DNA from: Methanomassiliicoccales archaeon UBA147
GTDB taxonomy: Archaea > Thermoplasmatota > Thermoplasmata > SG8-5
DNA: 51,871 bases
Reading direction: 5' to 3'
Assembly: GCA_002496385.1 (NCBI GenBank)
Contig: DAJR01000009.1
Location: forward strand, 25,055 to 76,925
Positions 25,674 through 34,660 of this stretch are shown one piece after another (the stretch's first letter is position 1; every line of letters begins with the position of its first letter). The notes under the pieces were generated by a model that saw only the letters and a program-made list of their open reading frames with translations, did no database searches and had not been told where the DNA came from. The position numbers and the translations under genes are program-made.

Positions 25674-26303
25674 ATGGATTCACCCGCAATGAGCGAAAGT
25701 ATAGGTAAGAAACTCAACACCTATGAGAAGTTAATTCTTGACTATTTCATTGAAAATGGCAATACCTTCCAGTATACCCAACAACTTTTCAAAGATACAG
25801 GTCAAAAGAGACCAACCCTCATCAAGTATAGAAAATCATTACTGGATACACAATTATTAACTAAAAGACATATGATGTCGAGAGATGGAAAAAAGGAAGT
25901 TGTTGGGTATAAAATAAATCCAAATATGCCTCTTGACTCTTTCCTTACAATCGCAAATGAATATCTCGGTTCTGAAAAAGAATTGGCTTTTGTTAGTTGT
26001 CCTGCCATCCAACAATGCATAAATCAACATATGATTGGTTTTGCTGAAGAGAAATATAACCTAGACTTAAAAACAGTTGATGTAATACTTTTAAAAATAT
26101 TCCGTTCTTCTCCATCTGCCTTGTCTATATGTATTCATCACCAGTTACCTGAATCCATCTTGAATAATGGGAAGAAAAAACGATGGAACTACGTAATGAA
26201 TGGATTTTGTAGAGCCCTTGCATTTGATATATTCAAATATCATGGTGACAATCGATTATTAAATGAGTTAGAAGTAATCGTGGATGTAAGTATGCCTGAA
26301 TAA
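25674..26303 (+). CDS. Putative transcriptional regulator
   Basis: A 209-residue soluble protein of no recognised family. The first ~80 residues read as a winged helix-turn-helix (YEKLILDYFIENGNTFQYT, RPTLIKYRKSLLDTQLLTKR, KKEVVGYKINPN). The remainder is helical, with two cysteines in a VSCPAIQQC segment. It sits between a dense array of palindromic sites and the BREX operon, so autoregulation and control of the operon are reasonable inferences. ATG 25674 is used; an in-frame ATG at 25689 is a possible alternative. AT-rich codon use matches the rest of the element. Confidence 0.65.
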   Translation: MDSPAMSESIGKKLNTYEKLILDYFIENGNTFQYTQQLFKDTGQKRPTLIKYRKSLLDTQLLTKRHMMSRDGKKEVVGYKINPNMPLDSFLTIANEYLGSEKELAFVSCPAIQQCINQHMIGFAEEKYNLDLKTVDVILLKIFRSSPSALSICIHHQLPESILNNGKKKRWNYVMNGFCRALAFDIFKYHGDNRLLNELEVIVDVSMPE

Positions 26304-26449
26304 CTTTTTATTGAAACGATAAAGTTGAACCATTGGCTTTCACGCCTACCTATTATTTTGACTCATATTGGTCAGTGTATACCTTTGCACTAAACTTATA
26401 TCAATCTTATTCTTACACATAATGAGTGTGTAGGCTCTTGGTGTGATAA
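26304..26449 (+). promoter_or_regulatory. BREX operon promoter
   Basis: The spacer upstream of brxP carries a TATA-like box (ACTTATATC) at 26393-26401, predicting a start near 26425 and a leader of about 25 bases. GGTGTGAT just before the ATG at 26450 is the ribosome site. An imperfect CACAT-AATG-AGTGTG dyad lies over the predicted start. The palindromes of the preceding regulator gene are not obviously repeated here. Confidence 0.5.
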
Positions 26450-28822
26450 ATGTTTAAAGTGAAATGGGATAATAAAGTGAACGGCATATTATTATCAAAC
26501 TCTGTCGAAGATAACGATGAAATAGTTCCACCAAGGCCCGTATTTCATGAGGAGCTTGATTTGCTGGGATTTGACAAATATTGGGACTACCCCAAATCAA
26601 ACCACCCAATGTTATGGGGAATTAATAGAAAATATTACTACAAAGGAAATTGTGTTGCTGAAGTTCATGGTGGAGATATGTTTCAGAACCCTGATATTGA
26701 GATAACCGAATCTGGAACTAACCTCAAGATCATCCCAATTAATATGGCTCTATTATTGAAACGAAATAGAGATGCCCTATTTTTACTTGAAAATGAAGCT
26801 ATTGACTTTATAGAATCTACATTCAAGAAAAATCGAGAAAGAATGGATAAAATTGCTGTCGCTTATAGCGGTGGAAAAGATTCCCAGGTAACATTACATT
26901 TAGTCAGTAGGGTTTTACCACCAGATGAATTTTTAGTGAATTTTACGGACACAGATATGGAAATTCCGTTCACTTATGATAATGTGAATGAAACTGAAAT
27001 TGAATATAAGAAGAAATATCCAGGACTACTTTTTTATAGAGCCCAACCACATGAGAAATCTATAATTATGTGGAAAAAATTTGGGCCGCCCAGCAGATTA
27101 ATTCGCTGGTGTTGTTCAGTATATAAAACGGTTCCCTTTGCTCGTCTGATGAAAACACTTCAGGATGGAAACAATCAGCCACAAATGTTAGTTTTTGAAG
27201 GTGTTAGAGCAGATGAAAGTTCAAAACGGAGTAGATATGAGAGAAATGCAAACAAAGTTAAGCATATCAATATTGCCAATTGTAGACCAATTTTATACTG
27301 GAATACAACGGAAGTCTTTCTATATTTATTCAGTAGAGACATTTCTATCAACAGAGGATATCGTTATGGGTTGACACGAGTTGGTTGCAGTATTTGTCCT
27401 TTCGCATCATCTTGGTCTGAATTTATTATTAGTAAATTATTTCCCGATTTGACAAAAGGTTATACGGACATATTGGAGGAATATGCAAAAGCAATGGGTA
27501 TTAAAGATAAAAATGTAATAAAAGAATATATCCGAGAAGGGCAATGGAAATCTCGTGCTGGGGGTATAGGTATCGACACTCAGGAGACAGGTATCAACAT
27601 GATTCAAACGAGTCATAAATTAAAAGCTGTTTTGTCAAATCCTCGTGAAAATTGGTTTGAATGGATAAAAACACTTGGCGATGTTATTCGCTACAATAAG
27701 GATGGGAAGATAATTGGAGAAATACGAATAGAGGAAATCGTTTTCCCATTTACAGTTGAAGAGAAACAAAATAAAGCTGTTATCACTGTAGAACATATTA
27801 CTGATAAACCACTAATTATGAGTAAAGTTAAGAATTCACTATATAAGACCACATATTGTATCAATTGTGGAACGTGCGAAGTTGAATGCCCTACTGGCGC
27901 ATTAACAACAATACCCAAAGTCAATGTAGATGTGAGCAAATGTATTAATTGTTATAATTGCTTGACCTTTGTCAAATCAGGATGCCTAATGGCTAAGTCG
28001 GCTAAAAATGGAGTGAGGAATGTGAGCATGAACACAAGAGGCGGAATTGATAGATATTCAACCTTTGGATTTAGAGAGAAATGGGTTGATTCATACCTTA
28101 AGAAATTAGAAAATTGGTGGGAATCTGAAGACATGACGTTGGGAGTAAAACAAGTTCCTGCATTTACACATTGGTTAATAGACTGTGAAATGATTGAAGC
28201 CAGTGGTAGAAAATCCACTGTATTTTCAAATAAAATTAGAGGGTTATATCACCCAAATAATAAATTATTTTGGGAACTAATTTGGGTCAACCTTAGTTAC
28301 AATTCACAAATTGTGAGTTGGTATGCTAATAATACACGATGGGGGATAAAGTATACTAAAGAAGAACTAAGGCAAATGATATCTGAGGATTTTCAGGGAC
28401 TTTCTGAAGGCACTTTAAACAATGCCCTCGGTGCGCTTGTAAACACATTTGATGAAAACCCATTGGGCTCCGAGTTGAAATTAGGACTTCTTGAAACAAA
28501 AGGTAGGGCGGTTAAAGGCATTACCAAAATTGGTCCAGGGGATAAAATTCACCCACTTACTATAGCATATTCACTTTACCGATATATTCAGGATAAAAAT
28601 CGAAAAACGTTAACTGTGTCTGAACTATATGATGATGCTTGTATTGGTGGCCCCTATAAGTTGTTTGGAATAAGTAAAACAGTTCTTGAAAATACGCTCA
28701 GATGGTTACAAGAGAATAAAAACGAACTAGTTCGAGTTGAACTAGTAGCGGGTTTAGATAATATTACCCTTAGAGAGGATATAACTCCCATTCAAGTCAT
28801 TGATTATATCGGGAGGCTATAA
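26450..28822 (+). CDS. brxP: BrxP: PAPS reductase-like protein with ferredoxin and DUF4007-like parts
   Basis: A 790-residue protein, first gene of the type 4 BREX operon. Residues ~130-390 form an ATP-pyrophosphatase/PAPS-reductase-type domain with PP-loop SGGKDS (140-145) and four cysteines, C221-C222 (RWCCSVYK) and C313/C316 (GCSICPF), laid out like the cluster ligands of DndC/SspD. Residues 470-512 form a ferredoxin-like insert with C470, C473, C476, C480 and C498, C501, C504, C512, enough for two [4Fe-4S] clusters. From ~525 to the end, FGFREKWVDSYLKK and LGVKQVPAFTHWLIDCEMI resemble DUF4007. The family links these folds to adenylation and sulfur transfer. A sulfur-based mark or nucleotide activation in defence is my inference. 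Confidence 0.88.
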   Translation: MFKVKWDNKVNGILLSNSVEDNDEIVPPRPVFHEELDLLGFDKYWDYPKSNHPMLWGINRKYYYKGNCVAEVHGGDMFQNPDIEITESGTNLKIIPINMALLLKRNRDALFLLENEAIDFIESTFKKNRERMDKIAVAYSGGKDSQVTLHLVSRVLPPDEFLVNFTDTDMEIPFTYDNVNETEIEYKKKYPGLLFYRAQPHEKSIIMWKKFGPPSRLIRWCCSVYKTVPFARLMKTLQDGNNQPQMLVFEGVRADESSKRSRYERNANKVKHINIANCRPILYWNTTEVFLYLFSRDISINRGYRYGLTRVGCSICPFASSWSEFIISKLFPDLTKGYTDILEEYAKAMGIKDKNVIKEYIREGQWKSRAGGIGIDTQETGINMIQTSHKLKAVLSNPRENWFEWIKTLGDVIRYNKDGKIIGEIRIEEIVFPFTVEEKQNKAVITVEHITDKPLIMSKVKNSLYKTTYCINCGTCEVECPTGALTTIPKVNVDVSKCINCYNCLTFVKSGCLMAKSAKNGVRNVSMNTRGGIDRYSTFGFREKWVDSYLKKLENWWESEDMTLGVKQVPAFTHWLIDCEMIEASGRKSTVFSNKIRGLYHPNNKLFWELIWVNLSYNSQIVSWYANNTRWGIKYTKEELRQMISEDFQGLSEGTLNNALGALVNTFDENPLGSELKLGLLETKGRAVKGITKIGPGDKIHPLTIAYSLYRYIQDKNRKTLTVSELYDDACIGGPYKLFGISKTVLENTLRWLQENKNELVRVELVAGLDNITLREDITPIQVIDYIGRL

Positions 28823-28823
28823 T

Positions 28824-31800
28824 GTGAAATACAAGGATATTGTAACAACCCGAGAAGGATATCATCCAGTCTTTGATTTAAAAAATGAAAGTCCTAATTC
28901 TTGGAAACGATTCATTCCAAACGATAATTTTTATGAAGTTCTATCAACTACATTAAATTCAATTGACCCTACAACTGGACACAATATACAAAAATCTATA
29001 TGGATTCGAGGCACATATGGGACAGGAAAAAGCCATGCCGCCAGTGTTATAAAACATTTGCTTTGGGATGATTATAAAGATATTGAAAATTTTGTTGAAG
29101 AACTTGATGAACGTAATGCTGCTCGAATAAAAAATTTTAGAAAGAAAAACAAAGTATTTCCAGTTGTTATTAAAGGAGCATCAAATATTGTTGATAATCG
29201 TTCCTTTTCAGCTGCAATTCAAAAAGCAGTTTCTGAAGCCTTTTATCAAAATAAAATAAAGATTGAAACTAAAACGGATTTTGAAACATTTATTACCTTT
29301 ATACACAAAAATAATCATTATCCTTGGTCAGATCACATTAACGAATGCCCAGAATTGAAAATATATGTAAAAACTAAAGAAGATATAATGAAAAAATTAG
29401 AGAACAGCGATGTTAAAGTTCTCCGTCTTCTTGAAAATTCATTAATGGAGAAAAATATCAATGTTCTAGTCCCCAACGTCTCAGAGTGGCTGAAAAATAT
29501 TGTAGAAGAACTCAAATGTCAGGATATTGCTCAATACATCATGATTTTCTGGGATGAATTTACAAGCATACTCGACCTAGAACAAAAAGGAATGAGTTCG
29601 GGTGGGGTCTCTGCTAGTGAATGGCAAAATATTGCCGAATTATCTAGGGATAACAGTGTTTATCTTTTTATTGTGAGCCATAGATTTCCTAGTCATTACT
29701 CTAAAGAAGAAGAAAAGAAAACGCTTGATCGATTCAATAGTGTCAATTACATCATGGAACGGCTCACGACTTTTCATATAATGGAAGGTGCGATAAAGAA
29801 AATTAAGAAAAAAGAATGGAATGAATTGAAAGAGAAGTATGTAGTCTCGAATCCTGAACTGGTGGAGTTAGCTAAGGCATTAGTTGATGACGAAGGTTCA
29901 AAAGTTACAAACACTGTAATTGACCTATTTCCAATTCACCCCTACACCTCTTACTTGACTACCTTCATATCCCGATATCTAGGTTCAGCTCAACGAAGCG
30001 TATTTGACTTTTTGACCAATACTGAAAGCGGATTTTTAAAATTTATTGAAGACAACCCACAAGGAAAAGGAAATAAGGGTATTTTTCTCACTCCTGACCT
30101 TCTCTGGGTGTTTTTCCTTGATGAATTTGAAAATATGGACTTGAGCATGGCAGCTCCAATCCTTGATAAATACAAAGCTAATAGAAAACTCGTCGAGGAA
30201 ACTGGCGAAGAAAATCTCGCAATTTTTCACGCTGCACTTTTACTAAACCTTTTAAACTATGTAACAAAAGTTCAAGAATCATCTTCAAGTCATGTTATTC
30301 CTTCAGAAACTAATATTCAAGACATGTTCCTTGGAACATCATTAGAAAAACATGTTATTTCTTCACTGGAATACTTAAACTCCAATAATATTATTGAAAA
30401 AAATCCTCATGGTATTTTTGAGATAACAGCGTCAAATCTTGATACGAAGAAAGTTAATGATGAAGTGGAAAAATTGAAATCAAATTTTTCTTTATTCAAA
30501 GCATTAAATAATGATCACATCGGGGAATTAACTAAAATATTCACATCTGGTTGTCTTCGACAAATTGATATTCATTTCTATGATGCGAGTGAACCAGAGC
30601 ATTTGTTAAATAGCAAATTACATAAAGATTTCAGTAACTGCTCTTATATGATTAACATGGCTGTTTTTTTAACACATGATAATAGTGCCCTTGCATCAGC
30701 CGAAAAACTTTTATCAAAATTATCGTTTGACGATTATTTCAAAAACGTAATTTTTACATTATCACAAGAACCCCTGAAGGTGAATCTCTTTGACAAATAT
30801 TTACAATATAAAGCTAGAGCCAATATCGCTGCCAATATTAATAACTTAGAGGAATGCAAAAATAATCAGGAACACGCAAATATTATACTAGATGATTGGA
30901 TACGAGAGATAAGACAACAATATGCACTTTGCATCTTTAGAGGCGAATTGAAAAAAACTCTTGCCCATGAAGTAGTAGAATTCACTAAAAAGGAAATATC
31001 ACCCGAAATATTCCCATGTGGGCTAGAAAACACAGGTGCGAGTAAGCATGATTCAATATGGAGACTTCAAAAATCAAAAACAGCGATAGAAGTAACATTA
31101 TTCGCTGACACTCGTTCTGAACTTGGGAAGGATGCAACTCAACAATTCAAACCACTCCAGGCCATCTTAAAAGACCTCAATCAAGAATGGATTGTTAATA
31201 ATTCTTTAGAAATTAAAAATGATGTTGATAATTCACATCCAATTGTTAGAGCTAGGGCTCTAGTAACTCAATTAATGGAGGAGAACAATAGTAGTTTTCA
31301 TCTTGGACAACTTTTGCAACCCCTTTCAATGCCTCCTTATGGGTATTATAAAAATTCCGTAAGCCAGGCAGCAGTGGGATTTTTAATGCGTCCATATGTT
31401 TATCAGTTGTATGACCAAACTGGAATTCCAATTGATGACAAAGACATGCGTGAAAAAATTCTTGCTGTTTTTGACTATCTGGAAGATGGAAAAGAACGTG
31501 CCAATGTTCTACAAATGAGATTTGGCACGCCTGAGGAAAAAGAATTGATTGATAAACTAAAAGAAATATTCAAGCTAGAATCAAACATTAAAAGTTTGAG
31601 TGATGCCAGATGGAAAATTGGAGATAAAATAAATAAAACAGGATACCCGCTTTGGGTTTATAAGGAATTTACAAAGAATAAACATGTAAAAGAAATAATT
31701 GATGAGATTAACATGCTTATTAGAACTATTGATACCGAAATTGAACAAGTTAATATTAAATCACTCTTAGGAAAGGTGGATTCATTATTCTTTGACTTAA

Positions 31801-32222
31801 TGACAATAATAGACGAAAATAAAAATAACTGTAAAATGGGGTTTACGAATTGGATGAAAAATATGTTAATGGAATCAAATGTTGAATTTCCCGAAATAAA
31901 TGAGGAAAAAACTTATACTGAACTGTTGACATATATTAAGCAAGAAAATCAGGGTGAAATTAAGCTCTGGGAAGAAAACACTGTTGCAAAAGCAGTTTTA
32001 GCCTGGATATTACAGAATACTGGTAATGAAGGTTCTAGTGATGCCTCGCTAGGTCAAACAACAGGTAGTATTTTTACACCCATAGAAATGAAAAGTGTTC
32101 AGACCACTCTTGATAATTATATTGAAAAATACGATGTGCAAAAATTAAAAGATGCAATAATCAAAGCTGTAAAAGAACAACCATCTATATGGCTATCAAT
32201 TAAAAAACATCTGGGGGATTGA
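28824..32222 (+). CDS. brxC: BrxC: BREX ATPase
   Basis: A 1132-residue P-loop ATPase of the BrxC/PglY family, required for BREX defence. Walker A is GTYGTGKS (63-70) and Walker B is IMIFWDEF (D244, E245). The N-terminal KDIVTTREGYHPVFDLKNE and the arginine-containing SHRFPSHYS region after Walker B are in the usual places, and a long helical C-terminus follows. The GTG at 28824 is chosen over an in-frame TTG at 28800 because GGGAGG lies seven bases upstream; it leaves one base after the brxP stop. The gene overlaps pglZ by four bases. It probably works with PglZ in DNA recognition, as in other BREX types. Confidence 0.92.
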   Translation: MKYKDIVTTREGYHPVFDLKNESPNSWKRFIPNDNFYEVLSTTLNSIDPTTGHNIQKSIWIRGTYGTGKSHAASVIKHLLWDDYKDIENFVEELDERNAARIKNFRKKNKVFPVVIKGASNIVDNRSFSAAIQKAVSEAFYQNKIKIETKTDFETFITFIHKNNHYPWSDHINECPELKIYVKTKEDIMKKLENSDVKVLRLLENSLMEKNINVLVPNVSEWLKNIVEELKCQDIAQYIMIFWDEFTSILDLEQKGMSSGGVSASEWQNIAELSRDNSVYLFIVSHRFPSHYSKEEEKKTLDRFNSVNYIMERLTTFHIMEGAIKKIKKKEWNELKEKYVVSNPELVELAKALVDDEGSKVTNTVIDLFPIHPYTSYLTTFISRYLGSAQRSVFDFLTNTESGFLKFIEDNPQGKGNKGIFLTPDLLWVFFLDEFENMDLSMAAPILDKYKANRKLVEETGEENLAIFHAALLLNLLNYVTKVQESSSSHVIPSETNIQDMFLGTSLEKHVISSLEYLNSNNIIEKNPHGIFEITASNLDTKKVNDEVEKLKSNFSLFKALNNDHIGELTKIFTSGCLRQIDIHFYDASEPEHLLNSKLHKDFSNCSYMINMAVFLTHDNSALASAEKLLSKLSFDDYFKNVIFTLSQEPLKVNLFDKYLQYKARANIAANINNLEECKNNQEHANIILDDWIREIRQQYALCIFRGELKKTLAHEVVEFTKKEISPEIFPCGLENTGASKHDSIWRLQKSKTAIEVTLFADTRSELGKDATQQFKPLQAILKDLNQEWIVNNSLEIKNDVDNSHPIVRARALVTQLMEENNSSFHLGQLLQPLSMPPYGYYKNSVSQAAVGFLMRPYVYQLYDQTGIPIDDKDMREKILAVFDYLEDGKERANVLQMRFGTPEEKELIDKLKEIFKLESNIKSLSDARWKIGDKINKTGYPLWVYKEFTKNKHVKEIIDEINMLIRTIDTEIEQVNIKSLLGKVDSLFFDLMTIIDENKNNCKMGFTNWMKNMLMESNVEFPEINEEKTYTELLTYIKQENQGEIKLWEENTVAKAVLAWILQNTGNEGSSDASLGQTTGSIFTPIEMKSVQTTLDNYIEKYDVQKLKDAIIKAVKEQPSIWLSIKKHLGD

Positions 32223-34660
32223 GGGTGGATAGAATCGCCTTCCGATCTTTAGATGATTTATGCGCAGAAATTAAGGCAGATAAATCAAGTTCAAAATTTG
32301 TTCATAACCGATTCCCAGTGCGCTTTATTTTCCTCCCAGATTTTGAGAGAATGAAAGAATTGTTACATATTCTAAATAAAAAACACAAATGTATTTCTTT
32401 TGACTTTGCAAATACACTCACTCATGATGACTGTTGGCTGACCGCCGATGACATTGTCAATCCACTCGTTGACTTTGTAGAAAATAACTCTTCTCATGAT
32501 TATGCAATTTTTCCAATATCTGAAATTGTTCGATTTTTTACTGATGAGGATTTGTTTTCAACTTTCATCACAATGTGCCAAATTGAAACCATATCGAATC
32601 AAAAACAGCGTTTATATATTCCTCTTGTAGGTATGCATGTGCGATTTAAAAATTTTTCTCCACATTTCAATAGAGAATGGGGACCAGTTTGGGAACTTGC
32701 AGAGGAGATAACGGAAAAATTGCCAATAACAATGTGTGTTGACATTAAGAAATGCACATTCAATCACGAACCTAAGAAGGATACTTTATTCATTAACCAA
32801 ACCAATGAGTGGATGAACCTGTGGAAGACCTCACCTAGAGAAAAGCTATTCGGACATAATATTGTTTGCCACTCCGAAACACTCTCAATTTTATATCCAA
32901 ATTCAAAACCAGATAGCTTTTTTGAATTCAAAACGGTGCATAATCAGAAGGAAATAATTGAAGCATTATATGATACTAGTTTTCCAATACCTTATCTTGA
33001 TGAAGACATAATCTTATGGAAAGAATTGGAAGTTCTTCTTGAAAAAGACCCCTCAATGACTGTATCATCCATAGGTTATGAACATATAATTTCCCGCATA
33101 TTCAATATTAGAAATTTATCGATTGATTTATTCATGAGTTTATGGATTAAAAACAATACGCCAGTTTCAAAATGGCTGCTAAAACATTACCTCATGAATA
33201 ATAACAATGGTGAGAAATACCTGTATCATGTAGCCAAGAACATCCTAGATTACACTGATGAAAATTTGGAACTGGAATTGTGGACAAGATTATTCAAATT
33301 AGAAAAAATTACCGATATGATGTTATCAGAAAGACGCAACCTTATTATTGAGTTTTATTCTTTAAAGAACACTACGCCCTCCCGAATCGAGTCGATAATC
33401 GAACAAGAAATGGATATTGCCTTGAAAAAATATAATTCTTTCAAAGAGAAACTGAAAGTTATGACTGGGATTAGTTATTCAGAACGAAAAAGGATACTAC
33501 AATTATCGTTAGAGGCTAATGATAATGCAGAACTGAGTAGGCAAGAGTTACTTGAGATTTACAAAATCGTTTATCCCCCTCTCTATAAATATTTATCTCC
33601 TATTCATATCGATAATATTGAAAGTAACACCGAATGGGTAATACAATATTTTGATGAATATCGATGGGCTAAAGTATTTAACGATAAAATCAAATTGGAT
33701 GCAATTTTAAATGACAAAAATAAAGACGAAAAGAATTTCTTTGAATGGTATTATCAACTTCAGTCGCCCCATAGTTTATTAAAAGAATCTCAGAATGACA
33801 ATATTATCTGGCTAGATGCTATTGGATTAGAATGGATAAATCTATTATATCACTCGATATCTGATATTGTTACATTAAACCGTGTTGAAATGACTAGGGC
33901 TAACCTTCCTACTACAACAGACTGTAACCGATTTGATATTGACCAATCTCGGCATATAACCGACTTTGACAAATATATGCATCAAATGAATTCTTATATT
34001 CACCCAGATAGCTTTATTGAAGAACTTGAATATGCGGAACAATTATTTCGTAAAACGCTAGCTATCGATAAAGCGACAATTGTAGTTTCCGACCACGGGC
34101 TTAGCACATTTGTAAGGGAAATTCACGGTGCTGGTAAGCAAATATTGTCTGATTTCAAATCGGACCATGAAGGTCGTTGTGTATGGGCAGATAAAAAATT
34201 CTCGGCGGATACTGAATATATCTCTGTTGAGAACCCAGGTAATACGAAGCACAAAGAAAAATGGGCTATTACACCACTACGACATGACTCTCTCGGCAAT
34301 TTGCCACGGAGAGCTGTTCATGGTGGTGCTTCACCTGAAGAGGTAATAGTTCCATTTCTAGTTATTTCACCCATTTCAAAAAATAAGGAAATTTTTAACT
34401 TAAGTCCCAAATCATTTACAATTTCGCAAGGATGTCCATTGATCAAGGATATATCTATAAACCCCCAGCCACGTAATCCAAAGATCATCAGTGAAAAGAA
34501 AGAGTGGATTCTTATTTATAATCCCCAAACGCAAAAATGGGAAGTAACTCTCAAAGGACTTGGAACTGGAACGCATAAGTTGAAATTGAATATTGATGGG
34601 GTGGAAATGTTTATATCTATTGAGGTGACTGGCGGAATGAAAATGAGGGATTTGATATGA
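32219..34660 (+). CDS. pglZ: PglZ: alkaline phosphatase-superfamily BREX protein
   Basis: The hallmark BREX protein, up to 813 residues. The C-terminal PglZ domain shows the metal-site pattern: D533 in WLDAIGLEW, D625-H626 in VVSDHGLSTF and H701 in RRAVHGGASPEEVIVPF, which ends with the characteristic HGG....E element. The N-terminal 500 residues are helical and less conserved. A beta-rich tail (WILIYNPQTQKWEVTLKG) closes the protein. The start is a TTG overlapping the brxC stop (TTGA); a GTG at 32225 with GGGGGA upstream is equally possible. It overlaps brxL by four bases. The enzymatic target in BREX is unknown; PglZ proteins of other types act with the modification machinery. Confidence 0.93.
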   Translation: MRVDRIAFRSLDDLCAEIKADKSSSKFVHNRFPVRFIFLPDFERMKELLHILNKKHKCISFDFANTLTHDDCWLTADDIVNPLVDFVENNSSHDYAIFPISEIVRFFTDEDLFSTFITMCQIETISNQKQRLYIPLVGMHVRFKNFSPHFNREWGPVWELAEEITEKLPITMCVDIKKCTFNHEPKKDTLFINQTNEWMNLWKTSPREKLFGHNIVCHSETLSILYPNSKPDSFFEFKTVHNQKEIIEALYDTSFPIPYLDEDIILWKELEVLLEKDPSMTVSSIGYEHIISRIFNIRNLSIDLFMSLWIKNNTPVSKWLLKHYLMNNNNGEKYLYHVAKNILDYTDENLELELWTRLFKLEKITDMMLSERRNLIIEFYSLKNTTPSRIESIIEQEMDIALKKYNSFKEKLKVMTGISYSERKRILQLSLEANDNAELSRQELLEIYKIVYPPLYKYLSPIHIDNIESNTEWVIQYFDEYRWAKVFNDKIKLDAILNDKNKDEKNFFEWYYQLQSPHSLLKESQNDNIIWLDAIGLEWINLLYHSISDIVTLNRVEMTRANLPTTTDCNRFDIDQSRHITDFDKYMHQMNSYIHPDSFIEELEYAEQLFRKTLAIDKATIVVSDHGLSTFVREIHGAGKQILSDFKSDHEGRCVWADKKFSADTEYISVENPGNTKHKEKWAITPLRHDSLGNLPRRAVHGGASPEEVIVPFLVISPISKNKEIFNLSPKSFTISQGCPLIKDISINPQPRNPKIISEKKEWILIYNPQTQKWEVTLKGLGTGTHKLKLNIDGVEMFISIEVTGGMKMRDLI

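Noticed and set aside
26450..28822. Housekeeping sulfate-assimilation PAPS reductase
   Set aside because: The fused ferredoxin and DUF4007-like parts and the coupled brxC-pglZ-brxL genes fit BrxP instead; no other sulfate genes are present.
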